Positions 16,426-27,558 of a stretch of DNA of 30,390 bases are shown here, piece by piece. A program made the position numbers and the translations under genes. Where the stretch lies: the NCBI GenBank assembly GCA_027064745.1, contig JAMOPD010000369.1, positions 1 to 30,390 of the forward strand, given 5' to 3'. The stretch is from Thermococcaceae archaeon (GTDB lineage: Archaea; Methanobacteriota_B; Thermococci; Thermococcales; Thermococcaceae). The notes beneath the pieces were generated by a model. That model was given only the letters and a program-made list of their open reading frames with translations. It had not been told where the DNA came from and made no database searches. The first letter of the stretch is position 1. The number at the start of each line of letters is the position of its first letter.

Positions 16426-16456
16426 TCTTCTTCCATTTTCTTTCAACTTAGTCTTT

Positions 16457-18025
16457 TCATGTCTCTTTCAGTGCTTCGTAGACAGCTTTCTTTATTCTGG
16501 GCACTTTTGCAGGTGCAACTGAGAATGATGTTACACCAAAGCTCATGAGCTTACTTATCATTTCTCTTTTTCCTGCAAGCTCTCCACAAATCCCTACAGG
16601 CTTTTTAGATTCCCTCATCTTTTCAGCCACAATTTTTATTGCTGCCAGCACTGCATCGTCTTGGTCATTGTAGTACTCTGAGACCTCTGGATTCATTCTG
16701 TCGGCAGCGAAGATGTACTGGGTTAGATCGTTTGTTCCTATGCTAGCAAAGTCTATCTGCTGTACAAATTTTTCAATTGAAAAGATTACAGAGGGAACTT
16801 CAACCATTATACCAACTGCAAAGTTTCCATGGGATTCAACACTCTCGGAGATTTTTTTGATGAGCTTTTTGACATAGACAACTTCCTCTGGCTTTGAGAT
16901 CATGGGGATTAATATTCCAAGGTTTCCATAAGCTGATGCTCGTATTAAAGCTCTTAGTTGGGTTTTCAGTATTTCCTCATTTTTCATCAGTGCCCTGATT
17001 CCTCTCACCCCAAGAAACGGATTGCTTTCTTCTGGGAGTTTAAGATAGGAAACGGGCTTGTCTCCACCAACATCTAACAGTCGGATTATAACTCTATCTG
17101 GGAAGAACGCCTCAAGAACCTTTTTGTAGGCGAGGAACTGTTCATCCTCTGAAGGGGGCCGTGTTCTGTTGAGGAAGAGGAATTCTGTTCTAAAAAGCCC
17201 TATTCCATCGGCTCCCTTTTTCTTCGCAACATCTATCTCCTGAAGAAACCCTATATTTGCCATGACTTTAATACCTTCAAATCTCATTTTAGAGTATTTC
17301 TCCAAGTTCTGCTTTTCGGCTTCGTATTTTTTGATGAGGGCTTTTATGCCTTCAATGTTTGAGGGATTTATCCTTATCTCTCCGTGGACAGCATCAACAA
17401 AAACTCTCATATCGCAGTATTCATCCAGAGGTGGTATGCCGTAAATGTAGGGAATCTCAAGAGCCTGGGCCAGAATAGATGCATGGGCAGTAGGAGAGCC
17501 TTTTTTGCTTAGAATAGCTCCTACACCAGAATTGTGGAAAACCACAACATCAGATGGATAGAGTTCGTCGACATAAACAATATCCCCATTGCTAATTTCG
17601 GAATGAACAGCTCCAGAGAGAAGGGCGTTGAACAGGTCTTTAATGTCATACTGTCTCTCTTGTATTAATGGATTGCCGCTTTCCAGCAGGAGGGATATTA
17701 TGTAATCCCTGACATCCATGATGTCTTTGAGGGACAGCTTTCCTCCCTTATCCCTGGCTTTTTTCTCAAGCTCATCCCAGAGAAGGGGATCATTGAGTAT
17801 CATTATATGCACTTCACCTATCTCGCCAAGCACATCAGAACTCCCATATTCTCTCTTTATTTTTTCCTCAAGCATTCTTGCAGTTTTCTTCAATTCTTCC
17901 ATCTCAATTAGAGGTTTTTTTTCAGAAGAGACCTCAACTCTCTCAATACATCTCAAGATGCCATAGGCATAACCTTCAGATACTATATTCGAGGCATTAA
18001 CCGGGATTTTAATTTCCCTCTGCAC
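16457..18025 (-). CDS. ptsI: PTS enzyme I (phosphoenolpyruvate-protein phosphotransferase)
   Basis: 522 aa. It takes the phosphoryl group from PEP and passes it to HPr. The phosphohistidine domain contains GSPTAHASILAQAL with His181; the PEP-binding barrel has GLFRTEFLFL, LLDVGGDKPVSYL, GVRGIRALM, FASIGTNDLTQY and the catalytic-cysteine motif GICGELAG. It is about 50 residues shorter than common bacterial EI proteins, mainly in the N-terminal HPr-binding part. The GTG at 18025 is preferred because AGGTG lies six bases upstream; TTG 18040 and GTG 18034 are alternatives. It overlaps the end of the HPr gene by 17 bases. PEP synthase-like enzymes share the barrel, but adjacency to HPr and DhaM settles the assignment. 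Confidence 0.95.
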   Translation of the reverse strand: MQREIKIPVNASNIVSEGYAYGILRCIERVEVSSEKKPLIEMEELKKTARMLEEKIKREYGSSDVLGEIGEVHIMILNDPLLWDELEKKARDKGGKLSLKDIMDVRDYIISLLLESGNPLIQERQYDIKDLFNALLSGAVHSEISNGDIVYVDELYPSDVVVFHNSGVGAILSKKGSPTAHASILAQALEIPYIYGIPPLDEYCDMRVFVDAVHGEIRINPSNIEGIKALIKKYEAEKQNLEKYSKMRFEGIKVMANIGFLQEIDVAKKKGADGIGLFRTEFLFLNRTRPPSEDEQFLAYKKVLEAFFPDRVIIRLLDVGGDKPVSYLKLPEESNPFLGVRGIRALMKNEEILKTQLRALIRASAYGNLGILIPMISKPEEVVYVKKLIKKISESVESHGNFAVGIMVEVPSVIFSIEKFVQQIDFASIGTNDLTQYIFAADRMNPEVSEYYNDQDDAVLAAIKIVAEKMRESKKPVGICGELAGKREMISKLMSFGVTSFSVAPAKVPRIKKAVYEALKET

Positions 18026-18284
18026 ATACGACACCTTCAACTATCTTCAGTGCTGATTCAACATCTTCACCTTCGATTATTACCTCTATCTCCTCCCCAG
18101 GGTTTATACCGAGAGCCATAATACTTAGAACACTTTTTGCGTTGATTTCCTTGTCTTTGTATTTTATCGTAACAGAACTCTTCACACCAGACAATAGTTT
18201 AACGAGTTTCCCAGCTGGTCGCGCATGCAATCCCTCTGGATTTGTAACTACTATTTTTTTAACGATCTTATTAGTATCGGCCAT
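18009..18284 (-). CDS. ptsH: HPr phosphocarrier protein
   Basis: 91 aa. It carries phosphate from EI to the DhaM subunit. The active-site motif NPEGLHARPAGKLV holds His20. The equivalent of the regulatory serine is present in AKSVLSIMALG (Ser51), but no HPr kinase is seen in the window. The ATG at 18284 is preferred over the ATG at 18290 because of better spacing to AAGGCGA. The gene is 10 bases downstream of dhaM and overlaps ptsI, so it is clearly in the operon. Confidence 0.95.
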   Translation of the reverse strand: MADTNKIVKKIVVTNPEGLHARPAGKLVKLLSGVKSSVTIKYKDKEINAKSVLSIMALGINPGEEIEVIIEGEDVESALKIVEGVVCAEGN

Positions 18285-18294
18285 TATCATCGCC

Positions 18295-18684
18295 TTAAAG
18301 TTTGTTGAGGGATTTGACTTCCTCCGCTTTTTTTACAACCTCCTGCAATGGCGAACCTAACGATGCCTCAACGGAGGCCACAACAGCGCCTTCAACAAGC
18401 GGTGCATCGGCTATACAGACATTAGCTGGAAAACCCAGCATGTTTAAAGCATTTTTAGCTGCCAAAATCGTGCTTCCGATATCACCTAATACAACTACAC
18501 CGTCGCTATTGGCCATTAACTCTTGTAACTTGTTCAGGACAAGCTCAGCATCAATGCCCAGATTACCCTCTTTAGTCCCCCCTACCGCTTCGATAGTGAC
18601 ATCTCCTGAAATCATCTGGAGACACATCTCTTTGAGACCTCTAGCGATATCTGGGCTGTGTGAAAGAATTAAAATCGAGAGCAA
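18295..18684 (-). CDS. dhaM: DhaM, phosphotransfer subunit of PEP-dependent dihydroxyacetone kinase
   Basis: 129 aa, an EIIA-mannose-like domain only. The N-terminus LSILILSHSPDIARG carries the phosphoacceptor His9, and VVLGDIGSTILAAKNAL and APLVEGAVVASVEAS are family landmarks. It would pass phosphate from HPr to the ADP tightly bound to DhaL. In Escherichia coli DhaM is fused to HPr and EI-like domains; here those parts are separate genes directly downstream. The start is a TTG at 18684 with GGGAGGT four bases upstream, two bases after the dhaL stop. Confidence 0.93.
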   Translation of the reverse strand: MLSILILSHSPDIARGLKEMCLQMISGDVTIEAVGGTKEGNLGIDAELVLNKLQELMANSDGVVVLGDIGSTILAAKNALNMLGFPANVCIADAPLVEGAVVASVEASLGSPLQEVVKKAEEVKSLNKL

Positions 18685-18686
18685 GG

Positions 18687-19322
18687 TTACCTCCCTCCAA
18701 TTGCTTCACATAGACTTCTAAAGAAGTAGTATGAACTGGTAGCTCCAGGGTCTTGATGTCCAATGCTCCTCTCGCCGAGATATGATGCCCTACCTTTTCT
18801 GGCTTGGAGAGGGATTGTTGCCTTCATGCGCTCCTCTGCCAGCGCCACAACCTCCTCGCAAATTTCTGGCAGTGTTCTTCCATTTTCGATATTTTCCTTC
18901 AGAAAATTAACCACAGGTTCCCAAACATCAACCATAGTTTTATCTCCAACCTCAGCCTTTCCAAGTCCTTTTATTCCAAGCAATGCCTGTTCTAAAGCAG
19001 TAGCTAGATTTTTATCGTCAATTTTATCTCTGTTCCCAAATGCCAAAGACATTCTCATGAAAATCGTGCCGTATAATGGTCCAGCAGCTCCTCCGACGCT
19101 TGACAAAAGTGCCATTCCAACAGTTCTCATGATTTCTCCGGGGGTTTTAGGGTTAGTAGAGCTTAGTCTATCGAGAGCAGCTTTAGCTCCCCTGTCCATG
19201 TTTATACCATGGTCTCCATCACCAATTGCGGCGTCCAACCGCGTTAGATATTCTTTGTTCTCTTCAAGGTACTTTGCAAATATCTCTATAAATCTACGGA
19301 AGTAATTTGCATCATACATCAT
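18687..19322 (-). CDS. dhaL: DhaL, nucleotide-binding subunit of dihydroxyacetone kinase
   Basis: 211 aa helical protein that holds an ADP/ATP and phosphorylates dihydroxyacetone bound to DhaK. The magnesium-binding aspartates are in LDAAIGDGDHGINM (Asp30, Asp35, Asp37), and SSVGGAAGPLYGTIFMR and RASYLGERSIGHQDPGA match the nucleotide-site loops. The length matches stand-alone DhaL. The ATG at 19322 has GGTGA five bases upstream; the in-frame GTG at 19331 belongs to that site. It follows dhaK by 41 bases and precedes dhaM by two. Confidence 0.95.
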   Translation of the reverse strand: MMYDANYFRRFIEIFAKYLEENKEYLTRLDAAIGDGDHGINMDRGAKAALDRLSSTNPKTPGEIMRTVGMALLSSVGGAAGPLYGTIFMRMSLAFGNRDKIDDKNLATALEQALLGIKGLGKAEVGDKTMVDVWEPVVNFLKENIENGRTLPEICEEVVALAEERMKATIPLQARKGRASYLGERSIGHQDPGATSSYYFFRSLCEAIGGR

Positions 19323-19363
19323 TTTAATCACCTGAAGTATGGTAAAAGATTAAAAAGAGGGTA

Positions 19364-20365
19364 TCAAGTTCTCCATCTTAAGGCAGGGGTATGCACGGGT
19401 GCATCTAACAATTCCTTCAACTCATCATCAAGTTTTAAGACTGTTACTGAGGCTCCTTGCATCTCAAGAGAGGTTATATAGTTCCCTACCAATGTCCTGT
19501 ACCTTTTGACACCAATGCCATCCAGAATCTGGCTAACTTTTCTGTTTACAATGTATAGCTCCATGAGGGGTGTCCCGCCCATTCCATTGACCAAGAGTGC
19601 AACCTCATCACCTTTTTCAAGGGGCATATCGCTGAGAATAGCATCCATCATCATTTGAACTATTTCATCTGCCGGTTTCATCTTAAGCCTTCTTCTTCCT
19701 GGTTCTCCGTGAATACCTATTCCAAACTCGAACTCGTCTTCTTTGAGTTCAAAGGTGGGCTTTCCTGCAGCTGGAACTGTACATGGTGTCAAGGCAATAC
19801 CTATGGAACGGACATTATCAGCTACCTTCTGGACAACCCTCTTTACCTCTTCTAGCGGCCATCCTTTCTCGGCAGCAGCGCCCCCGATCTTTTCGGCAAA
19901 GACTGTTCCACCAACACCTCTTCTTCCTGCACTGTAGAGGGATTGCTCAACAGCAACATCGTCTGCTATAACAACAGACTCGACGTTATGGCCTTCAGCT
20001 TTTAGGAGCTCCGCTGCCATGTCAAAGTTCATAACGTCTCCTGTGTAGTTCTTCACTATCAGAAGAATTCCTGCACCGCTATCCACGATCTTCCCTGCTT
20101 CGTACATCTGGTCTGGTGTTGGTGATGTAAAGACATTTCCTGGGCAGGCGGCATCAAGCATACCCTTCCCGACATACCCTCCATGGAGTGGTTCGTGTCC
20201 AGAACCTCCACCTGAAATTAAAGCTACCTTCCCTTTTACTGGTGCGTCTGCTCTGTAGATAAAGTTTGGCTCAAAATGTACCTTTATGAGGTCAGGGTGT
20301 GCTGCTGCCATTCCTTCCAACATTTCTTTAACAACATCTTCCGGTTTGTTAATCAACTTCTTCAT
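19364..20365 (-). CDS. dhaK: DhaK, substrate-binding subunit of dihydroxyacetone kinase
   Basis: 333 aa. It binds dihydroxyacetone covalently as a hemiaminal through the histidine of [10 protein letters not shown] (His219). Other landmarks are [18 protein letters not shown] near 49-66, the [12 protein letters not shown] loop, [15 protein letters not shown], and [13 protein letters not shown] near 267. The ATG at 20365 follows GGGAGG eight bases upstream; ATG 20386 is in frame but has no such site and is at the predicted transcription start. It is the first gene of the dhaKLM-HPr-EI operon and is divergent from the glycerol genes. Confidence 0.96.
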   Translation of the reverse strand: MKKLINKPEDVVKEMLEGMAAAHPDLIKVHFEPNFIYRADAPVKGKVALISGGGSGHEPLHGGYVGKGMLDAACPGNVFTSPTPDQMYEAGKIVDSGAGILLIVKNYTGDVMNFDMAAELLKAEGHNVESVVIADDVAVEQSLYSAGRRGVGGTVFAEKIGGAAAEKGWPLEEVKRVVQKVADNVRSIGIALTPCTVPAAGKPTFELKEDEFEFGIGIHGEPGRRRLKMKPADEIVQMMMDAILSDMPLEKGDEVALLVNGMGGTPLMELYIVNRKVSQILDGIGVKRYRTLVGNYITSLEMQGASVTVLKLDDELKELLDAPVHTPALRWRT

Positions 20366-20411
20366 GGCTTTCGCCTCCCGAGACATTTATACTCTTATTT
20401 TGCATCAAATA

Positions 20412-20433
20412 TTTATAAATATAGTGTTATAAT
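20412..20433 (-). promoter_or_regulatory. dhaK promoter with upstream TTATAACACT motif
   Basis: TTTATAAA at 20419-20412 is the likely TATA box, with predicted transcript start near 20390. Directly upstream on the minus strand is TTATAACACT (20432-20423), an exact 10-base match to the motif at 20979-20988 on the glycerol side. Confidence 0.5.
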
Positions 20434-20613
20434 AATTTAATTTGTTATTAAGTTATATTAAACTATTCTACGTTGTAATGCATATTACGTTAAATGCTGT
20501 TTATTTTATGATTACACCCTATTTTGATGCTTGTAAATGCCAAGTGGTTGCTTATACAGGCGTTCAACAAGCACAACCAAAGACATGAGGGGAATTAGGG
20601 TGATATACGTCAT

Positions 20614-20660
20614 GATACTGTCAGGATAAGTCAGGCTTAATAGTTATACCTGACAGTATC
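20614..20660. repeat. inverted repeat GATACTGTCAGG ... CCTGACAGTATC
   Basis: Perfect 12-bp arms at 20614-20625 and 20649-20660, extended inward by ATAA/TTATA with one bulge, around a 14-base centre that holds a further GTCAGG. Both neighbouring transcripts run away from it, so it is not a terminator. ACTGTCAGGA is shared with the repeat at 14736-14791, and ATACTGTCA with the promoter at 13614. Operator or small mobile-type repeat are the two readings. Confidence 0.7.
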
Positions 20661-20679
20661 TACGCCGTGATACAAAAAC

Positions 20680-20702
20680 TTTAAATCTTAAATATCGATA
20701 TT
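20680..20702 (+). promoter_or_regulatory. promoter of the small gene with a 12-bp palindrome
   Basis: CTTTAAATC/CTTAAATA forms a TATA-like region and overlaps the perfect palindrome AATATCGATATT (20691-20702). The palindrome lies between TATA and the predicted transcript start, a position suited to autorepression. Confidence 0.4.
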
Positions 20703-20742
20703 AAAACCGAGTTATGTTCTTGGTATTGGATTCGGGGGGCGG

Positions 20743-20931
20743 GTGCCCTTGCAAAGACATGTATATAAACCAAAAAGTAGATATAAGACAATCCCCCTTA
20801 AAAAGGAAACCTATTTACGTTTGAAGCAGGAAAAACTTAAGTTCCAGCAGAATTTTGGACGTGAGTTAAGCTGGGACGAACTTGTAGAGTTGCTTTTAGA
20901 GTTTAAGAATATACTAGTGAATGACGAGTGA
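20743..20931 (+). CDS. small basic protein, possible ribbon-helix-helix/VapB-like regulator
   Basis: 62 aa. After a basic N-terminus comes YKTIPLKKETYLRLKQEKL, which resembles the strand-helix start of archaeal ribbon-helix-helix or VapB-type antitoxin proteins. A second helix begins at ELSWDELVELLLEF. The start is uncertain: GTG 20743 follows GGGGGGC by very few bases, and TTG 20749 is an alternative with GGTG before it. No toxin gene is adjacent. It stands alone between the dha and glp operons, so a local DNA-binding regulator is a reasonable but unproven guess. Confidence 0.6.
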   Translation: MPLQRHVYKPKSRYKTIPLKKETYLRLKQEKLKFQQNFGRELSWDELVELLLEFKNILVNDE

Positions 20932-20977
20932 ATCTCCTTCAGCTGCTTTTATAGTTATTTTCAGATTTGATTTTTAT

Positions 20978-20997
20978 GTTATAACACTTTACTATTA
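20978..20997 (+). promoter_or_regulatory. GTTATAAC-x-CTTTACT motif, copy 1
   Basis: The 20-base element matches the one at 21090-21109 at 18 of 20 positions, and TGTTATAACA here is a perfect palindrome. It lies 241 bases upstream of the glpF start codon in a noncoding stretch. Its TTATAACACT core also occurs upstream of the dhaK TATA box. Confidence 0.5.
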
Positions 20998-21089
20998 TAG
21001 AATGTCTTTGGGATATCTCGTCTAATTTCTATATTCTAACCTAATCTTTCCCTATTGGTTTGATACTCGCATGTAAAATGATTTAAAAC

Positions 21090-21109
21090 GTTATAACCCT
21101 TTACTTTTA
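21090..21109 (+). promoter_or_regulatory. GTTATAAC-x-CTTTACT motif, copy 2
   Basis: Direct repeat of the element at 20978, 112 bases further on. A shortened third copy, GTTATAAA, occurs at 21147-21154 just ahead of the glpF TATA box. Together they look like an activator or repressor array for the glycerol genes. Confidence 0.5.
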
Positions 21110-21161
21110 CATTTAGTTTTATAAACCAATATTCATGGATTAAAATGTTATAAATAATAAT

Positions 21162-21169
21162 CTTTATAA
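21162..21169 (+). promoter_or_regulatory. glpF-glpK promoter TATA box
   Basis: CTTTATAA preceded by an A-rich stretch predicts transcription from about 21190 and a leader of about 30 bases that carries GGAGGTG at 21203-21209. Confidence 0.5.
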
Positions 21170-21218
21170 TCTTCAAAGTTACAGAATAATACAAAGACCC
21201 ACGGAGGTGTAATGACTT

Positions 21219-23559
<2,341 letters not shown>

Positions 23560-23574
23560 TTTCTGTTTCTCAAC

Positions 23575-23594
23575 TTTTTTATTTGGTTTTTCTT
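23575..23594 (+). terminator. T-rich tract after glpK
   Basis: Runs of six, four and three T in quick succession (CTTTTTT, GGTTTTTCTTT) follow glpK. Archaeal terminators are often plain T-tracts. It may end or attenuate the glpFK transcript before the dehydrogenase genes; no strong new promoter is evident, so some read-through is likely. Confidence 0.35.
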
Positions 23595-23628
23595 TACCAT
23601 ACCTTAATCATCATCTGGGGGAAAGAGA

Positions 23629-25134
23629 ATGAAAGTTGTTATAATTGGAGCAGGAGTTGTAGGGGCTTCGATAGCCAGAGTTTTAAGCCAGTATGAGGGA
23701 CTAGAAATACATCTTCTTGAGAAAAATGCAGATGCCGGACTGGGTGTCAGCAAGGCAAATACATCAATACTACATCCGGGTCATGAAGATGAGCCAGACA
23801 AGTATCCGCTCAGAGCAAAGCTTTGCATTAAAGGAAACAGGCTCTGGTATCAGTGGACTAAAGAGCTTGGAATACCTGCAAAATGGCCCGGGGAACTCAT
23901 GATTGCAGTGGAAGAGGAAGACATGAAGGTTGCCGAGCACTACCTTGAGCTTGCCCAGAGAAACGGTGTTCCGGGAGTCAGGTTAGTTGACCATGATGAA
24001 CTTCTAAAGCTTGAACCCAATGCTAATCCAAACGCTGCCGGAGCGCTCTGGGCACCTACAGCAGGTTTACTATCAGCTACGATGGCAGCTCCGGCTCTTG
24101 TTGAGAATGCTGTCGAGAATGGTGTCAGGTTCCATCCCGAGACAGAAGTTACGGGGATAAAAATAGAGAAAGGCGAGGTTAAGGGAGTTGAGACAAATAG
24201 GGGATTCATCGAGGCAGATATTGTCATAAACGCGGCCGGTCTTTATTCAGATAAAATTTCGAAGATGGCGGGTATAGATTACTTCACAGTACACCCCAGA
24301 AAGGGAGAGTATTTTATTTTTGATGATGATGCTGAGCCAAAGGTGACGAAGATAGTCCACCAGACACCTACCCCGATTACTAAGGGCGTCTACGTCATCA
24401 CTGAGCTGAATGGTGGGCTTATGATAGGGCCAACGGCTCAAGATCTACCAGAGGACGCAAAGGAAGACACTTCAACCACCAGAGAAGGTCTTGAATTTGT
24501 ATGGGAGTGGGCGCAGAAGCTTATAAAGGAGCTCCCACCAAGAAGCATGGTAATAAGAACATTCGCTGGTCTGAGGCCAGAACCGCCTGATGGGAGATGG
24601 ATAATTGATGCTTATGATGACCCATGGGGGTTCATAAATGCTGCGGGCATAAGATCCCCTGGCTTCACATCTGCACCGGCAATAGCATATTACATAGTTG
24701 AGGAGCTTATTCAAGGGAAGCTGGAAATAAAATTGACCAGAAAATCCCACTGGAACCCCTATAGGAGAGCTCTCTTCTTCAAGAGCCTCCCTCCTGAGAA
24801 ACAGAACGAGCTCATAAAGAAAAATCCCGCCTATGGAAGGGTAGTCTGCATGTGCCGCGGGATAACCGAGGGAGACATCTTAGATGTAATAAACCGCATG
24901 AAGAGGATGGGTGTTAAAACCATAACCCTTGATGGCATTAAGATGAGAACATGGCCCATGGTCATGGCGGGAACCTGTCAGGGCTCATACTGTAGAATTA
25001 GAATAGCAAACATAATCGCTAGGGAAACTGGAACTCCCCTCTGGAAGGTTACATTGAAGGGAAAGGGAACGGAATACGGTATCGGCGATATTAAAGTCCT
25101 CCTGAAAGAGGGGGTGAAGGAAAATGCAGAATGA
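23629..25134 (+). CDS. glpA: FAD-dependent glycerol-3-phosphate dehydrogenase (GlpA-like) with BFD-type Fe-S domain
   Basis: 501 aa. The N-terminal FAD fold starts VVIIGAGVVGASIARVL; the DAO-type body includes GPTAQDLPE and the FAD-binding RTFAGLRPEPPDGRW. A C-terminal BFD-like [2Fe-2S] domain carries Cys407-x-Cys409 (VVCMCRG) and Cys450-x4-Cys455 (GTCQGSYC). It should oxidise glycerol 3-phosphate to DHAP. It has no membrane helix, so electrons probably pass to the flavoprotein and the small cysteine-rich protein encoded next, with overlapping reading frames. The ATG at 23629 follows GGGGGAAAGAGA. Other DAO-family substrates are possible, but position after glpK makes glycerol 3-phosphate most likely. 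Confidence 0.92.
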   Translation: MKVVIIGAGVVGASIARVLSQYEGLEIHLLEKNADAGLGVSKANTSILHPGHEDEPDKYPLRAKLCIKGNRLWYQWTKELGIPAKWPGELMIAVEEEDMKVAEHYLELAQRNGVPGVRLVDHDELLKLEPNANPNAAGALWAPTAGLLSATMAAPALVENAVENGVRFHPETEVTGIKIEKGEVKGVETNRGFIEADIVINAAGLYSDKISKMAGIDYFTVHPRKGEYFIFDDDAEPKVTKIVHQTPTPITKGVYVITELNGGLMIGPTAQDLPEDAKEDTSTTREGLEFVWEWAQKLIKELPPRSMVIRTFAGLRPEPPDGRWIIDAYDDPWGFINAAGIRSPGFTSAPAIAYYIVEELIQGKLEIKLTRKSHWNPYRRALFFKSLPPEKQNELIKKNPAYGRVVCMCRGITEGDILDVINRMKRMGVKTITLDGIKMRTWPMVMAGTCQGSYCRIRIANIIARETGTPLWKVTLKGKGTEYGIGDIKVLLKEGVKENAE

Positions 25135-26366
25135 GTACGATGTTGTCGTCATCGGTGGCGGCCCGGCAGGACTTGCTGCGGCAATAAAATCAAAGGAACT
25201 CGGACTTAAAGTTCTCCTCATAGAGAACAGGGAGTTTATCGGTGGTATTCCAATACAGTGCGTGCATCCGGGCTTCGGGCTCCACTACTTCAGAGAAGAT
25301 CTTACAGGAACTGAGTTCATATATCGCCTGATTGAAAAGTTCAGAGAGATGGAAATTGAACATTACACAAACGCCCATGTCCTTGAGATAATCCCACACT
25401 CGTACAGGCACAAAATCCTGAAAGTTGTTACAGAAAAGGGACTCCTAAACATCATGACAAAAACTGTCATCTATGCAACGGGTGCAAGGGAGAGACATAT
25501 CTTCGAGATAGGCATAACCGGGCACAGGGTTGCGGGAATATACACCGCAGGAGAAGCCCAAACAATGATGGACATCTACGGAATAATGCCCGGAAAGGAG
25601 ATAGTAATTGTGGGCTCAGGAGATGTTGGCCTGATAATGGCCCGTAGGTTTACCTTGGAGGGTGCTCACGTTAAGGCGGTCATAGAACTCATGCCCTACC
25701 CCGGAGGACTCACAAGGAATATCGTTCAATGTTTGGAGGACTTCGGAATACCCCTATATCTGAGCCACGCAGTTACGAGGGTGGAAGGCAGAAAGAGAGT
25801 TGAAAAAGTTATCATCACGAAGGTTGATGAGAACCTAAGACCCATACCGGGGACAGAGAAGGAGCTCGAATGTGACACCGTCGTTCTGGCAGCGGGTCTC
25901 GTACCGTACTTAAAGGTCATAGAAAAGGCTGGCGTCATTATTGACCCAGCGACAAAGGGACCGGTTGTAAACAGCTATCTTGAGACAAGCGTCCCAGGAA
26001 TATTTGTGGCAGGAAATGCTCTCGTCATCAATGACCTCGTTGATTATGTTGTCGAGCAGGGAGAGGAGGCTGCAATGGGGGCGTATGAGTTTGTTAAAAA
26101 CGAAGGACTTTCAACTGTGAAGTGGAAAAAGCTCGTGAAGGGTAGAAACATAAGACTCGTCGTTCCGCATTATGTCTCTGAGGCAAAAGATGTCATGATA
26201 TACGCGAGGGTTGCAAAGCCCGAGGAAAACATTAAGCTTCGTTTCCCGGAGATAGGAAAGGAAATGCGCTTGCCCTTTGTTAAGCCATCTGAAATGATAA
26301 GGATAAAGCTGAGAAAGAGAGACATAGCCAAAGCCGAGGATAAAATTACGATGGAGGTCGTTCCAA

Positions 26367-26374
<8 letters not shown>
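25124..26374 (+). CDS. FAD/NAD-dependent oxidoreductase partner of the G3P dehydrogenase
   Basis: 416 aa pyridine nucleotide-disulfide oxidoreductase-like flavoprotein. It has an N-terminal FAD loop (VVVIGGGPAGLAAAIKS), a second dinucleotide-binding loop in the middle (IVIVGSGDVGLIMARRF) and a late VPGIFVAGNALVINDLVDYV FAD segment. There is a single cysteine near the flavin (PIQCVHPG, Cys46) rather than the CxxxxC redox pair. It overlaps the glpA-like gene by 11 bases and the DUF1667 gene by 8. It probably relays electrons from the dehydrogenase to a soluble acceptor; NAD(P), ferredoxin or oxygen cannot be told apart from sequence. Confidence 0.88.
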
Positions 26375-27420
<1,046 letters not shown>

Positions 27421-27422
27421 AC

Positions 27423-27434
27423 CTTTTTGTTTTT
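27423..27434 (+). terminator. T-tract terminator after tpiA
   Basis: CTTTTTGTTTTTAC immediately follows the tpiA stop codon. A T-tract at the end of the operon and ahead of the separate gor promoter is consistent with archaeal termination. Confidence 0.5.
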
Positions 27435-27500
27435 ACTTATGCTAACACAGGTTAGAGCGCTTGGCGGGCTGTCTAACTTATCCTGTATCAAATAGTATCT

Positions 27501-27545
27501 CGAAAATCTTAAATACATTGAATGTAAATAACACCCGGAGTGATA
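27501..27545 (+). promoter_or_regulatory. gor promoter with TGM downstream of TATA
   Basis: BRE-like CGAAAA (27501-27506) and TATA-like CTTAAATA (27508-27515) predict transcription from about 27536. TAACAC-CCGGA-GTGATA at 27529-27545 matches the Thermococcales glycolytic motif with one mismatch and covers the start site, where Tgr/TrmBL1 binding represses glycolytic genes until maltodextrins are present. Confidence 0.8.
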
Positions 27546-27558
27546 CGGGGGGAGTGTT

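Larger units (their letters stand above)
20366..20742. other. 377-base intergenic region between dhaK and the small gene at 20743
   Basis: It contains, in order, the dhaK promoter, an AT-rich tract, about 130 bases with no convincing gene, a strong inverted repeat at 20614-20660 and the promoter of the small gene. Two short ORFs without a good ribosome binding site are present: 36 codons on plus (20478-20588) and 33 on minus (20512-20613). They look like chance or relic ORFs. Confidence 0.6.

Noticed and set aside
20612..20654. C/D-box sRNA in the 20614 inverted repeat
   Set aside because: CTGA is present but there is no acceptable C box, no D'/C' pair and the long palindrome would dominate folding.
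20656..20673. A third TGM (TATC ... GTGATA) upstream of the small gene
   Set aside because: The spacing is wrong for TATCAC-N5-GTGATA, and the left half is the end of the inverted-repeat arm.
20978..20986. SurR binding site (GTT-N3-AAC) in the GTTATAAC motif
   Set aside because: The motif has GTT and AAC separated by two bases, not three, and the extended conserved part (CTTTAC) is not part of the SurR consensus.
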